64,000 nucleotides of DNA from DASSNR01 sp036278935 (GTDB lineage: Bacteria; Gemmatimonadota; Gemmatimonadetes; Gemmatimonadales; Gemmatimonadaceae): the NCBI GenBank assembly GCA_036278935.1, contig DASUKA010000035.1, forward strand, positions 55,535 to 119,534. The letters run 5' to 3'. The stretch's first letter is position 1. Every line of letters starts with the position of its first letter. The position numbers were made by a program, and so were the translations under genes. Below are positions 51,387 to 60,420 of this stretch, in pieces. The notes below the pieces were generated by a model. That model ran no database searches, was not told the origin of the DNA, and saw nothing but the letters and a program-made list of their open reading frames with translations.

Positions 51387-52031
51387 CTAGTAATGGCAAA
51401 CGCTGCAGTCGTAGCGGACCTTGTGCTGCACGTGGCAGTTGACGCACCAGCCCATGCTGAGCGGAGCGTACTGGTACACGCGCGACATGTTCTGCACTGG
51501 TCCGTGGCAGTACTGGCACTGGATGCCGGCGTTCACGTGGCGGAAGTGCGGGAAGTTCACGTAATCCGGCACCTTATGGACACGGATCCACGGCACGGGC
51601 TTCTTGGCATTCCAGTAGGCCGTGAGCTTGGCGATGCCCGCACTCTTGCGCGCCGGACCGCTGGCAGTGGCGGGGCGGTTGGGTCCAACGATCCGATGGC
51701 AGCCCATGCAGGTGCTCATGGCGGGCATGCCGGGGTCGATGGACTTGAAGGCGGAAAAGTGACAGTAGACGCAGTTCATCCCCAGCGTCTTCACATGCAA
51801 GGGATGCGGGAAATTGATCGGCTGGACGGGGGCGCGATTGATCTCGGTGGATCCACCCCAATATGCCCAATGCTGATGTGCCGGCTGTTGTGGAAATTGC
51901 GGGTGTCCGGGTGGGACGGCGGGAGTTTGCTTCGCGGACGTGGAGGCACCCTGATACGCCGACATCAGTACAGCGGCGGCAGCCAGGGCGACGAGCCCCG
52001 GGATCACCGCCCATTTCCTCCTTGGTGTCAT
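51387..52031 (-). CDS. actA: Alternative complex III subunit ActA, pentahaem cytochrome c
   Basis: The 214-residue protein has a basic N-terminus (TPRRK), one hydrophobic helix and five CxxCH haem sites: CVYCH, CMGCH, CQYCH, CVNCH and CSVCH, the last at the very C-terminus. This matches ActA, the periplasmic multihaem subunit. It is the first gene of the act operon. The ATG at 52031 is kept because it provides the basic n-region; AGGAGG within codons 4-5 with a GTG 9 nt further is an alternative. Confidence 0.93.
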   Translation of the reverse strand: MTPRRKWAVIPGLVALAAAAVLMSAYQGASTSAKQTPAVPPGHPQFPQQPAHQHWAYWGGSTEINRAPVQPINFPHPLHVKTLGMNCVYCHFSAFKSIDPGMPAMSTCMGCHRIVGPNRPATASGPARKSAGIAKLTAYWNAKKPVPWIRVHKVPDYVNFPHFRHVNAGIQCQYCHGPVQNMSRVYQYAPLSMGWCVNCHVQHKVRYDCSVCHY

Positions 52032-52067
52032 CGAGATGTTGTCATGGTGGGAACGGGACAGCGCGGT

Positions 52068-52085
52068 TTGTGAAATTCTTCACAA
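52068..52085 (-). promoter_or_regulatory. Perfect CRP/FNR-type palindrome upstream of actA
   Basis: TTGTGAA-N4-TTCACAA is a perfect 7-bp inverted repeat and contains TGTGA-N6-TCACA, the CRP half-site arrangement. Its near edge is 37 nt before the actA ATG. No regulator gene of this family is in the window. Confidence 0.55.
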
Positions 52086-52155
52086 GGGAGCGGCAACGTC
52101 CGATAACTTGGTTCGCACATCCGCAGGACGCAAGAGGGGGAAAGATTACAGCGGT

Positions 52156-52204
52156 TGTGAGCTGCGAGTTGTGGGTTGTGAGTGATGGGCGGTGAGGTAT
52201 GAGT
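52156..52204. repeat. Degenerate 7-bp tandem repeat array
   Basis: Seven consecutive 7-bp units read TGTGAGC, TGCGAGT, TGTGGGT, TGTGAGT, GATGGGC, GGTGAGG and TATGAGT. They lie in the 223-nt gap between actA and the amidohydrolase gene. The period differs from that of the 8-bp repeats at 23.7 and 44.2 kb. Confidence 0.65.
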
Positions 52205-52254
52205 GGTGCAAAGGGGGAGCAGAGAACGAGCGTGCAGCGCGCAATATGAATGCG

Positions 52255-53043
52255 TTAGGAAGCGGCAGCGCGCTGCGCGGAGGCGACGAGCTCGGCGCTT
52301 GTCGCGAGTCGCGCGCCCGCAAGATCATCGGGGAGCAATGCGAGCGTAGCGCGCGGCGTCTGCGCCAGGCGGAGCGGCCACGCGCTCCCGTACACAAAAC
52401 GATCGGCGCCAATGGTGCGCAGCAGATGCGCCAGGTCGTCCTCGGGCGGCCCCCAGATCCAGGAGATATCCCACCAGACCCGGCGCCGCTCCTCGTGTGT
52501 CAGGCCCCAGTGCACCTCCTCGATGAGCGCACGCCCGGCGGCCGTCACGAGCAGATGCACGCGTGGGCTCGAGCGCGCAATCATACGGATCGCCGCCCCC
52601 GAGAGATCGCCCGCATCGTCCATCGCATGACGCTGGCGCATGTCCTCGAAGCGTGTCGTGAGCAGCAGCACCGCTCCCGATTCGCCGCATGCGGCGGCCA
52701 GCGCACGCATGGAGCCATCGTGCGGTCCCATCGCCCACTGTGGCGGGTAGGCGCGCACCGCCGGCGCGCCGCGTTCCATCGCGTCCGCCATCACGCGCTC
52801 CCAGCGCGGCCAATCGGGACGAACCGTGGGGATGGGAACCAGCATATTCGCGTGCGGTGCGAGCGCCGTGTACAACGCCTCGTTTCCTGCCGTCGGATCC
52901 CGGTAGAACGCGGAAGGAAGGTGTCCGACCCATGCACCATGTACGCCCTCGCGCTCGAGGACGCGAACGAGCACCTCGGGTTCGGGATGCGGGATGTGCC
53001 GGAAGGGATATCCGCCGATCCAGCTGTTGACGTCGACGAGCAT
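52255..53043 (-). CDS. Amidohydrolase-like protein
   Basis: The 262-residue TIM-barrel-like protein has DVNSWIGGYPFRHIP at the N-terminus where amidohydrolase-2 enzymes have DxHxH, a middle RAYPPQWAMGP strand and C-terminal GADRFVYGSAWPLRLAQ in place of the usual GSDxP. The first metal-binding HxH is not intact (DVNSW), so it may be non-catalytic or use another metal arrangement. It directly follows a second amidohydrolase gene with no gap, and may be its partner. Confidence 0.75.
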   Translation of the reverse strand: MLVDVNSWIGGYPFRHIPHPEPEVLVRVLEREGVHGAWVGHLPSAFYRDPTAGNEALYTALAPHANMLVPIPTVRPDWPRWERVMADAMERGAPAVRAYPPQWAMGPHDGSMRALAAACGESGAVLLLTTRFEDMRQRHAMDDAGDLSGAAIRMIARSSPRVHLLVTAAGRALIEEVHWGLTHEERRRVWWDISWIWGPPEDDLAHLLRTIGADRFVYGSAWPLRLAQTPRATLALLPDDLAGARLATSAELVASAQRAAAS

Positions 53044-53979
53044 TCAGCGGCGCTCCGCGCGCGCGGCTCGGCCGCCGCGCTCGGCAACGGCAGCATCATC
53101 CGCGATGCCTGGCAGCGCACCGACCGGGAAGATGCGCGCCGCGTTCCTCCATCGTATGCACTCCATGTTCGCCTCGCCCGGAGCGATCACCTGCAATGCC
53201 CACATTTTGGCCAGCCCGGTTTCCATCGTGAGGTCACATCCCCAGATCAGCCGCGCCGCACCGACGGCGTGCAGTGCATCATCGAGCATCCCCCGATCCA
53301 CGCCGCTGCCCGAGAGATCGAGGAAGATGTTCTCAACGTCGTGGACGGCGGGGAAAGTGTGCGCATAGTCCCCTCCCCCGCCGATGTGCGCGAGAATGAA
53401 CGACACCCGCGGATGCCGGACGGCGAGCCGCGCGAGATCCACTCCATCGGAGATCTCCTGGCCCGGCCATTCGCGGCGCCGATGCTGCCAGATGTGATGG
53501 AGAATCGGGAAGCCCAGCCGCTCCGCCGCGTCGGCGATCGGATCGAGCAGCGGGTCGTCGGCGCGGCGGCTCGCCGCGAGCTTGATCCCGATCGCGCCGC
53601 GTGCCGCGCAGCGCTCGATTTCCTCCAGGGCATGCGCCGGCTCGTTCGGATTCACCGTGACGTAGCTGCGCACGCGATCGGAGTGCTGCCGCTGGAGCGC
53701 GAGCATGGCGTCGTTGCCGGCGGATACGTCGGCGGGCGAGGGGAAATACGTGGGCGAGGTGAAGCCGAAGCTACCCAGGATGGACGCGATGTGCACCGTG
53801 ATGCCAATCCGCTCGCCGGCGCGAAGGCGGGAGTCGTTGCGCGCCTCCCAGTCCGTGCGCCCGCAATGGGCGTGCAGAAAGTGCGCGTGCGCATCCACCA
53901 GTGGTCCGCCGCCAGCCAGCGGAGCTGTCGCGGCCGGCGGGCGCCCGCCGGCGCGCACGGGCTCAGTGTCCTCGCGCAT
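53044..53979 (-). CDS. Amidohydrolase family protein (amidohydrolase-2 type)
   Basis: The 311-residue protein has the metal-binding DAHAHFLH, the barrel strands SYVTVNPNEP, IGIKLAASR, PILHHIWQHR (His) and FILAHIGGG (His), and GCDLTMETG (Asp near the C-terminus). This is the amidohydrolase-2/decarboxylase-like group. A Pro/Ala-rich N-terminal extension precedes the domain. The ATG overlaps the aminotransferase stop as TGATG. The substrate is unknown; a small carboxylate or lactone is plausible. Confidence 0.82.
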   Translation of the reverse strand: MREDTEPVRAGGRPPAATAPLAGGGPLVDAHAHFLHAHCGRTDWEARNDSRLRAGERIGITVHIASILGSFGFTSPTYFPSPADVSAGNDAMLALQRQHSDRVRSYVTVNPNEPAHALEEIERCAARGAIGIKLAASRRADDPLLDPIADAAERLGFPILHHIWQHRRREWPGQEISDGVDLARLAVRHPRVSFILAHIGGGGDYAHTFPAVHDVENIFLDLSGSGVDRGMLDDALHAVGAARLIWGCDLTMETGLAKMWALQVIAPGEANMECIRWRNAARIFPVGALPGIADDAAVAERGGRAARAERR

Positions 53980-55223
53980 CAGCCCGGCGCATCCAACTCC
54001 TCGGCGGTCTGCGTGAGCGCAGCGGCGGCGGCGTGCTCGATCCGCTCGATGGCTGCGTCGTCATGCGCGAGCGATGCAAAATCGTACGCGCCGCGCTTGA
54101 AGAGCACGCCATGCTCCAGCGCGTGTTCCAGGAAGCGCGACGCGAACGCATCGCTGTCGAAGCGCAGGAACCACATGGGGGGAATGCCATCAACGCACAC
54201 ACCGCCGGCGCCGCTCGTCGCGATTGCGCGCGCGACAGCGCCGCACATGGCCTCTCCGGTGCGCCAGAGCGCATCGCACACATCCATCTGTTCGTGTCGA
54301 TCCAGCACGGCCGCAGCAGCCGCCAGGGCGGTCGTCTCGCTGGCCAGCGTGGAGGAGATCCAGGTGGCGCCGGCCGCCGCCATGACGCGCGCCCGCCCCA
54401 CGATGGCCGAGAGCGGATAGCCGTTCGCGATGGCCTTGCCGAATATCGCCATGTCCGGGACGATGCCGCTGTACTCCTGGAATCCTCCCGTGCGGATGCG
54501 GAACCCGGTCTTCATCTCATCGTAGATGAGCACCGCACCATGCTCGTCGCACAGCCTCCGCGCCGAGGTGAGCCAGGCGGTGGATGGGAGGTGCTCGACG
54601 ACGGGTTCGATGATCACGGCGGCCAGCGCATGGCCTGCACCCGCAACAGCCTCTTCGAGCGCGGCGACATCGTCGAACGGGATGGCGCGAAAGTCCGCGT
54701 GCGCGCCGGCCGGCACGCCAGGCGCAGTGCTCCACCAGTCCAGCCACCCGAAGTAGCCGGCGCCCAGCACCAGGGAGCGTCCGGTGTGCGTGCGCGCGAT
54801 GCGCACCGCCGCCGCCACGCCCTCTGCCCCGCTCTTCAGGAAGCGGACCTGTTCGGCGCACGGGATGATCGCACACAACCGCTCGGCCAGCTCCACCTCC
54901 AGCACGGGCGAGAGCCCCGCGACGTGCCCGCGGCCGGCTGCCCCGGCCACCGCCTGCGTGACCATCTCATCGGCATATCCCAGCGCCACCGCGCCGAGCG
55001 CCATGGTGCAGTCCACCAGCTCCGCGCCGTCCGCCGTGGTGAGGCGGCACCCCCGGGCATGGGTGAAGTGCGTCGGTCCGAAGCTGGCTCCCGGTCCGAA
55101 GAGCGCGTCGGGACGTTTGCTCCCGGTTGAGGCACCGCCGGGGATCACGGCGGCTGCGCGAGCGCGGAGATCGGTGGTAACGGGGGAGGAGGAGCCAGGC
55201 TGCGACATGTGATCGGACGACAT
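53979..55223 (-). CDS. Class III aminotransferase (glutamate-1-semialdehyde 2,1-aminomutase-like)
   Basis: The 414-residue PLP enzyme resembles GSA aminomutase: PGGASTGSKRPDALFGPGASF, GALGYADE-like VALGYADEMV, FLKSGAEGVAAAVRIAR, LIYDEMKTGFR (Asp to PLP) and the PLP lysine in IFGKAIANGYPLSAI. Several GSA-aminomutase residues differ, and the gene is coupled to two amidohydrolases, so it is more likely a specialised aminotransferase than HemL. ATG at 55223 is chosen; ATG at 55208 is possible. Confidence 0.85.
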   Translation of the reverse strand: MSSDHMSQPGSSSPVTTDLRARAAAVIPGGASTGSKRPDALFGPGASFGPTHFTHARGCRLTTADGAELVDCTMALGAVALGYADEMVTQAVAGAAGRGHVAGLSPVLEVELAERLCAIIPCAEQVRFLKSGAEGVAAAVRIARTHTGRSLVLGAGYFGWLDWWSTAPGVPAGAHADFRAIPFDDVAALEEAVAGAGHALAAVIIEPVVEHLPSTAWLTSARRLCDEHGAVLIYDEMKTGFRIRTGGFQEYSGIVPDMAIFGKAIANGYPLSAIVGRARVMAAAGATWISSTLASETTALAAAAAVLDRHEQMDVCDALWRTGEAMCGAVARAIATSGAGGVCVDGIPPMWFLRFDSDAFASRFLEHALEHGVLFKRGAYDFASLAHDDAAIERIEHAAAAALTQTAEELDAPG

Positions 55224-55310
55224 GGCAGGAAGTAGACGGGCCGTCCGGGGTGAGTCAAGGGTCGTACGCGTGTACGCCGCCGCTTCAAACCGGGACGTGC
55301 ATCTTCGGTC

Positions 55311-55343
55311 CCTGCGGGCGCCCGCAGAGTGGGCGCCCGCAGG
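55311..55343 (-). terminator. Hairpin terminator after the VOC gene
   Basis: CCTGCGGGCGCCC (55311-55323) and GGGCGCCCGCAGG (55331-55343) form a perfect 13-bp stem around a 7-nt loop, 13 nt past the stop at 55356. There is no T tract. Confidence 0.6.
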
Positions 55344-55355
55344 CACCACCGCACG

Positions 55356-55766
55356 CTATTCGGACGACTCCTTTGCGGATGGTTGCGCAAAGATCACGGC
55401 ATAACCGCCCGGCTCGCGCACGCCAATCTCGTCCATGCCGTAGAACGTGCGCCGGCGCGGGAAGATGGACGGCGCGCCACGCATCGCTTTCTCCACCGCG
55501 CCGAGATCGCTCACTTCGACGAATAGCCCGACGGGCCGCGCCGGCGTGCTCGGGAAGGCGCCTGGGACATCCTTGGCCAGACTCTCCCAGGTCTGATACA
55601 TGAGCTCCATGTCGCCGTTCGAGAGGATCGCGAAGCCGAGCCGGTCACCCTCAGGCACTTTGGCCACGACCTCGAGACCAAGGCGCTCCGTCCAGAAGGC
55701 AATACACGGCTCGATCTCGTCCACGAACAGGTTGGGTGTGAGCTTCCGAGCGAGAGGGCTACTCAT
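55356..55766 (-). CDS. VOC-family (glyoxalase/bleomycin resistance-like) protein
   Basis: The 136-residue protein has two beta-alpha-beta-beta-beta units typical of the VOC fold: LTPNLFVDEIEPCIAFWTERLGLEVVAKVPEGDRLGFAILSNGD and VGLFVEVSDLGAVEKAM...YGMDEIGVREPGGYAVIFAQ. A metal-binding Glu may be present in the last strand. No specific substrate can be assigned. Confidence 0.85.
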   Translation of the reverse strand: MSSPLARKLTPNLFVDEIEPCIAFWTERLGLEVVAKVPEGDRLGFAILSNGDMELMYQTWESLAKDVPGAFPSTPARPVGLFVEVSDLGAVEKAMRGAPSIFPRRRTFYGMDEIGVREPGGYAVIFAQPSAKESSE

Positions 55767-55785
55767 GGGTCATTGTCTCCAGCAG

Positions 55786-55809
55786 GTGAGGGGTTGTGTG
55801 AGGGGTTGT
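55786..55809. repeat. 12-bp tandem duplication upstream of the VOC gene
   Basis: GTGAGGGGTTGT occurs twice in direct succession (55786-55797 and 55798-55809), 20 nt upstream of the VOC start. It could be an operator or a replication-slippage product. Confidence 0.6.
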
Positions 55810-55952
55810 GCAGAGCGACGCGCGCAGGGTGTGGCGTGCCCAGACTGCCTGGGCCCCGCGCATCGCGACGCGCCGCGCGACACGTGCCGATGATCATAGT
55901 CGCCGAATCGTGCAGCGTCTTGGAAAAATGGAACCACTGGCACTCCTCACCG

Positions 55953-56798
55953 TCAGCGGCTCGCACCTATCCTCAACGCCTCGCCATCCACTCGACGCCT
56001 CGCCAGCCACTGGCCTGGCGTGAGCCCGGTGAGCGCCTTGAGCTCATGCACGAGGTGCGACTGGTCGTAGAAGCCCAGCTCGAGCGCCAGATCCGGCCAA
56101 TCGGGCGCGGGGTAATGGCGGAGGCGGGTCACCGCCGTGCGGACCCGCATCACGCGGGCGAACATCTTGGGCGAGATGCCCACATTCCGCGCAAAGCTGC
56201 GCGCCAGTTGCTGGCGCGTGATGCCGAGCGCCGGGCCCAGGGCGCCGATCGACAGATTGCCGCGTGCGCGCTGAATGATGGCAACGGCGGTCCGTACGCT
56301 CGCAGTGAGCGGCGGGCTCGCGCGCAGGCGGGCGAGGAGCGCCCGCTCCACCGCTCCCAGCCGGCCTGCGAGCGATCGCGCGTTCGCCAACCGATCGAGG
56401 TCCTCACGCGCATCACGCCAGAAATCGAGGAGCGGCGGATGCCGATCCGTGAGCTCCGCGGCGGGAATGCCGAACACCGCACCAGCAACGCCGGGGCGGA
56501 AGCGCACGCCAATGAAGTGCGCGCGCTCATGGGCCGTCACGATGAGCGCACGCGTCATCGTGCCCGCGACCTCTGCCGCCACGCCCGCGCCGGTGAACTC
56601 GATGACGATGTCCACGCAGCCGTCCGGGAGGACGCGATGCACGGGCGCGTGCGGCGAGGAACGCGGGCCGCTCGACCAGACGCATTCGATATACGGATCG
56701 AGCACCGCGAGCGGCGCGTACTCCCGGTAGCCATCCTCCATTCCCGGCTGGCGCGTCGGCGTTCGGCTCGGGCGCTGGGCAGGAGATGCGGGCATCAT
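55953..56798 (-). CDS. AraC-family transcriptional regulator
   Basis: The 281-residue protein has an N-terminal sensor domain (about 20-135) with YIECVWSSGPRSS and LPDGCVDIVIEF, typical of the DUF6597-type AraC regulators, and a C-terminal double helix-turn-helix (about 175-270) with LSIGALGPALGITRQQLARSFARNVGISPKMFARVMRVRTAV and DWPDLALELGFYDQSHLVHELKALTGLTPGQWL. It stands alone between the VOC and TrmJ-like genes, on the same strand. Confidence 0.9.
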   Translation of the reverse strand: MMPASPAQRPSRTPTRQPGMEDGYREYAPLAVLDPYIECVWSSGPRSSPHAPVHRVLPDGCVDIVIEFTGAGVAAEVAGTMTRALIVTAHERAHFIGVRFRPGVAGAVFGIPAAELTDRHPPLLDFWRDAREDLDRLANARSLAGRLGAVERALLARLRASPPLTASVRTAVAIIQRARGNLSIGALGPALGITRQQLARSFARNVGISPKMFARVMRVRTAVTRLRHYPAPDWPDLALELGFYDQSHLVHELKALTGLTPGQWLARRRVDGEALRIGASR

Positions 56799-56894
56799 GG
56801 GACGACGAACGCGGTGGGCCGGCCTATCGTCAAGTGACTACCGCGATCCATGGTCCTCCCCGTGCGAGCAATCCCACCTGGCAGCGGCAGCTCC

Positions 56895-57662
56895 TCATGG
56901 GTCATCACTCTGGCTCCGCATTGCGCTGCGTTCCGGGGCGGCGCGGCACGCTTCTATTGCGATGGCGCGTAGCAGCTCGATCTCCCGTGCATCCGGCGCC
57001 GCGCGATGCGCGAGTGATCGGAGCGTGCGCATGATATGCTCGGGATAGCGCGTCTTGAAGAAGTCGATGGCGCGGAGCGCCTGCTCCGCCGCGATGAAGA
57101 GACGCTCGTACTGCGCGGCAGTGGCGGGCGGCGCGTTCTTGCGAGGGGGAGCGACGGCGCGGGACGACTCCGGCGCGGCGAGGTGCAGCTCGTAGAGTGC
57201 CACCAGCACCGCCTGCGCCAGGTTGAGCGACGCATGCTCGGTGGTGGGGATGGTGACCACCAGGTGCACGCGGTCCAATGCCGCATTGGAGAGGCCCTTG
57301 TCTTCCCGACCGAAGAGCAGCGCCGTGGCGCCGTGCTCGGCGGACGCGAGCAGCTCGGACGCGGCGGAACGCGGATCCGTGAGCGGGCGTTTGGCGGCGC
57401 GGCGGCGCGCGGTGAAGCCGGCTACCCGCACACAGTCCGCCAGCGCGTCATCCAGGGAGTCATAGTGCCGGATGGCGCGCACGACATCGCGCGTACCGTG
57501 CGCCACGCCCTCAATGCGGCTCGCATCGTAGGGCACCGGGTTGACGAGACGCAACTGGTGGACGCCCATGTTCTGCATCGCGCGGACGACAGCGGCGATG
57601 TTCACTGGATCCTGCGGCTCGCAGAGCACAATGCAGCATCGGTCCAGCCGGCTCTCGGTCAT
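56895..57662 (-). CDS. trmJ: TrmJ-like tRNA/rRNA 2'-O-methyltransferase (SPOUT family)
   Basis: The 255-residue SPOUT enzyme has the three knot motifs: PVNIAAVVRAMQNMG, ALLFGREDKGLSN and IPTTEHASLNLAQAV. The last with a C-terminal helical extension matches TrmJ, which methylates tRNA position 32. It precedes a heparinase-like gene by an overlap-free 10 nt gap on the same strand, but the roles are unrelated. Confidence 0.88.
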   Translation of the reverse strand: MTESRLDRCCIVLCEPQDPVNIAAVVRAMQNMGVHQLRLVNPVPYDASRIEGVAHGTRDVVRAIRHYDSLDDALADCVRVAGFTARRRAAKRPLTDPRSAASELLASAEHGATALLFGREDKGLSNAALDRVHLVVTIPTTEHASLNLAQAVLVALYELHLAAPESSRAVAPPRKNAPPATAAQYERLFIAAEQALRAIDFFKTRYPEHIMRTLRSLAHRAAPDAREIELLRAIAIEACRAAPERSAMRSQSDDP

Positions 57663-57672
57663 GGCCCGTAGA

Positions 57673-60420
57673 TCATGTGGGTGGAATGATGAAGGGCAGG
57701 AGGAACGCGAGCGGCTGGCGATCGCCGCGCAGATAGATGTAGTCGCCCGCGCCGCCGCTCAGTACGAGCTGCCCGCGCCGGCGTTCGCGCCCTGGAACCA
57801 TGTCGTTCACCAGCACGTCGACGGCGAACGGAGTGCCCGCGGCGGCGGGCCTATCTGGTTCTACGCGCATCGCCGCGAGCGGCAGCGCAAAGTGAACCGT
57901 GTACCCCGCCTCCGTGCGCGTCCAGGAGACGTCGAGTGGAACGCCTTCATATGCGCCGGCCGTCGTGCGAATGCGCACATCAGTGCTCCCCTCGATGGGC
58001 ACCGCCAGCCATGCGGCGGCCTCGCGCCACCACGGTGCATGCAGATGCAGCTGCACGCCATCGCTGTGGATGTCGGGATGCTCGTTGTCGAGCGCGGGAT
58101 CGGGGGCATCGGCGGGGCGGAAGTACACCGGCTGCTTGCGCACCTGGACGTCGACGTGCAGCAGATCTTGATCGGCGCGAAGAGTGACATCGGCCTCCGG
58201 GCGGCCAGCATCCTCCCATCGTACTTCCGACATCCGGTACGCCTCGCGCGCCAGATGGAACGCGAACGCTCCCCCTGGCGGCAGCACCGTGGGTACGACG
58301 GACCGGACGCTCGCGCCCGCACCAATCGGCGTGGAGCGCGGGCGAACGCCGGCCAGATCAATGCTGCTATGAGCGGCGCCAGCGAAGAGATCGATGTGCC
58401 AGCTGTCGTCGCACCGCGCATGTTCGTGGCGCGTGCCATCCGCCAGCTCCACGACCAGCACGCCGTCCCGTTCACGCACACCGGCCACCGTGCCATTCCA
58501 GCTCCACACGGTGGTCACACTGCCACCGCGCCCATGCATCCGGAGCATCAGGAACTCGCGATCGCCCTGCCCTGGCGCTCCTGGAGCGGTGGCGCGCCAC
58601 CACGCCGCCTCCCCGCTCGCCAGGACGTACGCCTCTCCCCCAGCGACATTCCGCAACTCGAGGTGCACCGTCGCATCGGAGGGCACAGTTGCCATGGCGG
58701 CATCGCGCACGAAGGCGAAGCCATCTTCCGGGCCCGCTCCGCCGTCCATGTGCTTGGCACACCACGCTCCAACACCCTCCACGTCGGCGTTCACGTGCAG
58801 CGGCAACTCGAAGCGGGTCTCCGTGCTGCTCTCCCACATCACGCGATCCACCGCGTAGCCGGGCATCGCCACCACGGAGCGCGCCGCATACCCGCCCGGT
58901 GCCAGTCCACCGCGTGGCACTTCGGCGTCGACCCAGCCGGCGCCGCCGCGTTCCTCGAAGGCCCGCAGCACGCCATGCACGGGAAACTGGGAGCGGCCGC
59001 CGAAGAGCGGCGCGTTGTGCGCGAGCGTGCTGCGGTACCAATGCAGCGACGGGTCCACGTACGAGCCGGTGCCCACGTCATCGAGCCATACGTCGCTCCC
59101 GGTGGCGAGCAGCAGGTTCAGACGATCCGGATGCCCATGGCCGCCGCCCGAGTGCCCATAGTCAAGCGCCACGTACGTGCGGCCCGCATTGCGCCGGAGC
59201 ACGGCAATCCCCTGCGCCTCGAGCAATGCGGAGCGCGGCGCAGCCGGCTCCAACACGGGGAGCTGGGCGCGGGCCAGGAGCAGCGACCGCCAGCCGAGGT
59301 CGCTCCGGCTGAGCCCGGACGCGGGTTCATTGCGCTCGGCTTCCGCCGTGGAGCGCCAGCGGCCGGTGTCACGGCGCGGGCCCTGCCAGCTATACAGCTC
59401 GCACAACGCCCCGGCCAGCCGGGCATCGTCGCGGCGCGCGAGGCCCAACTCGAACGAGTCCGCAAAGCGCCACTGGCGCACGGAGATCGCGTAGTGCGAA
59501 TCGCGTCGCGCCGGCAACGTCCAGTTGGGGAGCATGGTGGCGAGGGGCACCGCAAAACCTTCCTCGAAGCGGCGCACGAGGTCGGGCGGCAATGACAACC
59601 CGGCGCGCTCCGCCAGCGTCACGCCGTACCAGAGCCCGCGGTGCGCGAACAGGTGGTAGTTCTCCCCCTCGTACCAGCTCCCGTCGGGCAGGAGCGCCGA
59701 GGCAAGATGCGCGATGAGCCCCGAGCGTCCGGTTACCACCTGCTCCGCGCGGTCGTGCTCGCCCAGCAGGACGTGCGCGGCAATGAGCGCCGCGTTGTTC
59801 CACACCTGCCGATTGGAGTTCCCCTCGTCGAACGACGCGATGAGCGCGCTGCTCGGCTCGATGAGCCGGTCGCGCACTGCAGCCCCGTCCACGAGATGCT
59901 CGCCGGCCATCTCGAGCAGGTCGAGCGCAATGCACAGCTGCAACAGCCAGATGGATTCCAGATAGGTGCCGAAGAAGGGCCGGGTGGGGCCGAGCACGTT
60001 GTCGCGATTGGGATAGTCGAGATACTGCTCGGCATAGCCGCGGAGGATGGCGGCGGCGAGCCCGGCGAGTGCCGGATCGCCGGAGAGCGCGTGCAGCGCC
60101 GCCGCGTGCACAGCCCGCTCGGCGAGCCAGAGCTGATACCCCATGATCCACCATCGGTCGTGACGCTGGCCGCTGTACACGGCGGAGCAGTCCGGGCAGC
60201 GATGCTCGTGCGGCATGAAGGGATCGAAGCGCAGCAGCGCGCCATCGCTCGCGCAGCGCCCGCCGTCCCGCGAGAGGAGCGCCTTCTCCGTGGGGATATG
60301 CGGTCCGGACTCCACGAGCGGCTCGAGCTCATCGCGCAGCGACTGCGCGAGCGGCGCAAGCGGTCCCCGCACCACGGGCATGCGGTCACGCAGCATCTCC
60401 GGCGTGAGCAGCAGGCTCAC
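57673..60420 (-). CDS. Heparinase II/III-family protein with C-terminal CBM9-like domain
   Basis: The 915-residue protein has a helical alpha/alpha-toroid N-terminal part (about 1-370), with a Cys pair in HRCPDCSAVYSG and NSNRQVWNNAALIAAHVLLGE, then the heparinase II/III beta-sandwich (about 400-650) with DYGHSGGGHGHPDRLNLLLATGSDVWLDDVGTGSY, the catalytic-His region. Residues about 725-910 resemble a CBM9/DOMON-type sugar-binding module. No signal peptide is seen. It starts at GTG 60420 overlapping the binding-protein stop as GTGA. It probably cleaves uronic-acid polysaccharides or oligosaccharides; the substrate is not known. Confidence 0.85.
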   Translation of the reverse strand: MSLLLTPEMLRDRMPVVRGPLAPLAQSLRDELEPLVESGPHIPTEKALLSRDGGRCASDGALLRFDPFMPHEHRCPDCSAVYSGQRHDRWWIMGYQLWLAERAVHAAALHALSGDPALAGLAAAILRGYAEQYLDYPNRDNVLGPTRPFFGTYLESIWLLQLCIALDLLEMAGEHLVDGAAVRDRLIEPSSALIASFDEGNSNRQVWNNAALIAAHVLLGEHDRAEQVVTGRSGLIAHLASALLPDGSWYEGENYHLFAHRGLWYGVTLAERAGLSLPPDLVRRFEEGFAVPLATMLPNWTLPARRDSHYAISVRQWRFADSFELGLARRDDARLAGALCELYSWQGPRRDTGRWRSTAEAERNEPASGLSRSDLGWRSLLLARAQLPVLEPAAPRSALLEAQGIAVLRRNAGRTYVALDYGHSGGGHGHPDRLNLLLATGSDVWLDDVGTGSYVDPSLHWYRSTLAHNAPLFGGRSQFPVHGVLRAFEERGGAGWVDAEVPRGGLAPGGYAARSVVAMPGYAVDRVMWESSTETRFELPLHVNADVEGVGAWCAKHMDGGAGPEDGFAFVRDAAMATVPSDATVHLELRNVAGGEAYVLASGEAAWWRATAPGAPGQGDREFLMLRMHGRGGSVTTVWSWNGTVAGVRERDGVLVVELADGTRHEHARCDDSWHIDLFAGAAHSSIDLAGVRPRSTPIGAGASVRSVVPTVLPPGGAFAFHLAREAYRMSEVRWEDAGRPEADVTLRADQDLLHVDVQVRKQPVYFRPADAPDPALDNEHPDIHSDGVQLHLHAPWWREAAAWLAVPIEGSTDVRIRTTAGAYEGVPLDVSWTRTEAGYTVHFALPLAAMRVEPDRPAAAGTPFAVDVLVNDMVPGRERRRGQLVLSGGAGDYIYLRGDRQPLAFLLPFIIPPT

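Noticed and set aside
52003..52020. AGGAGG within the first codons of actA as the true ribosome site for a GTG start
   Set aside because: That start would remove the basic n-region TPRRK needed for export, so it is noted only as an alternative.
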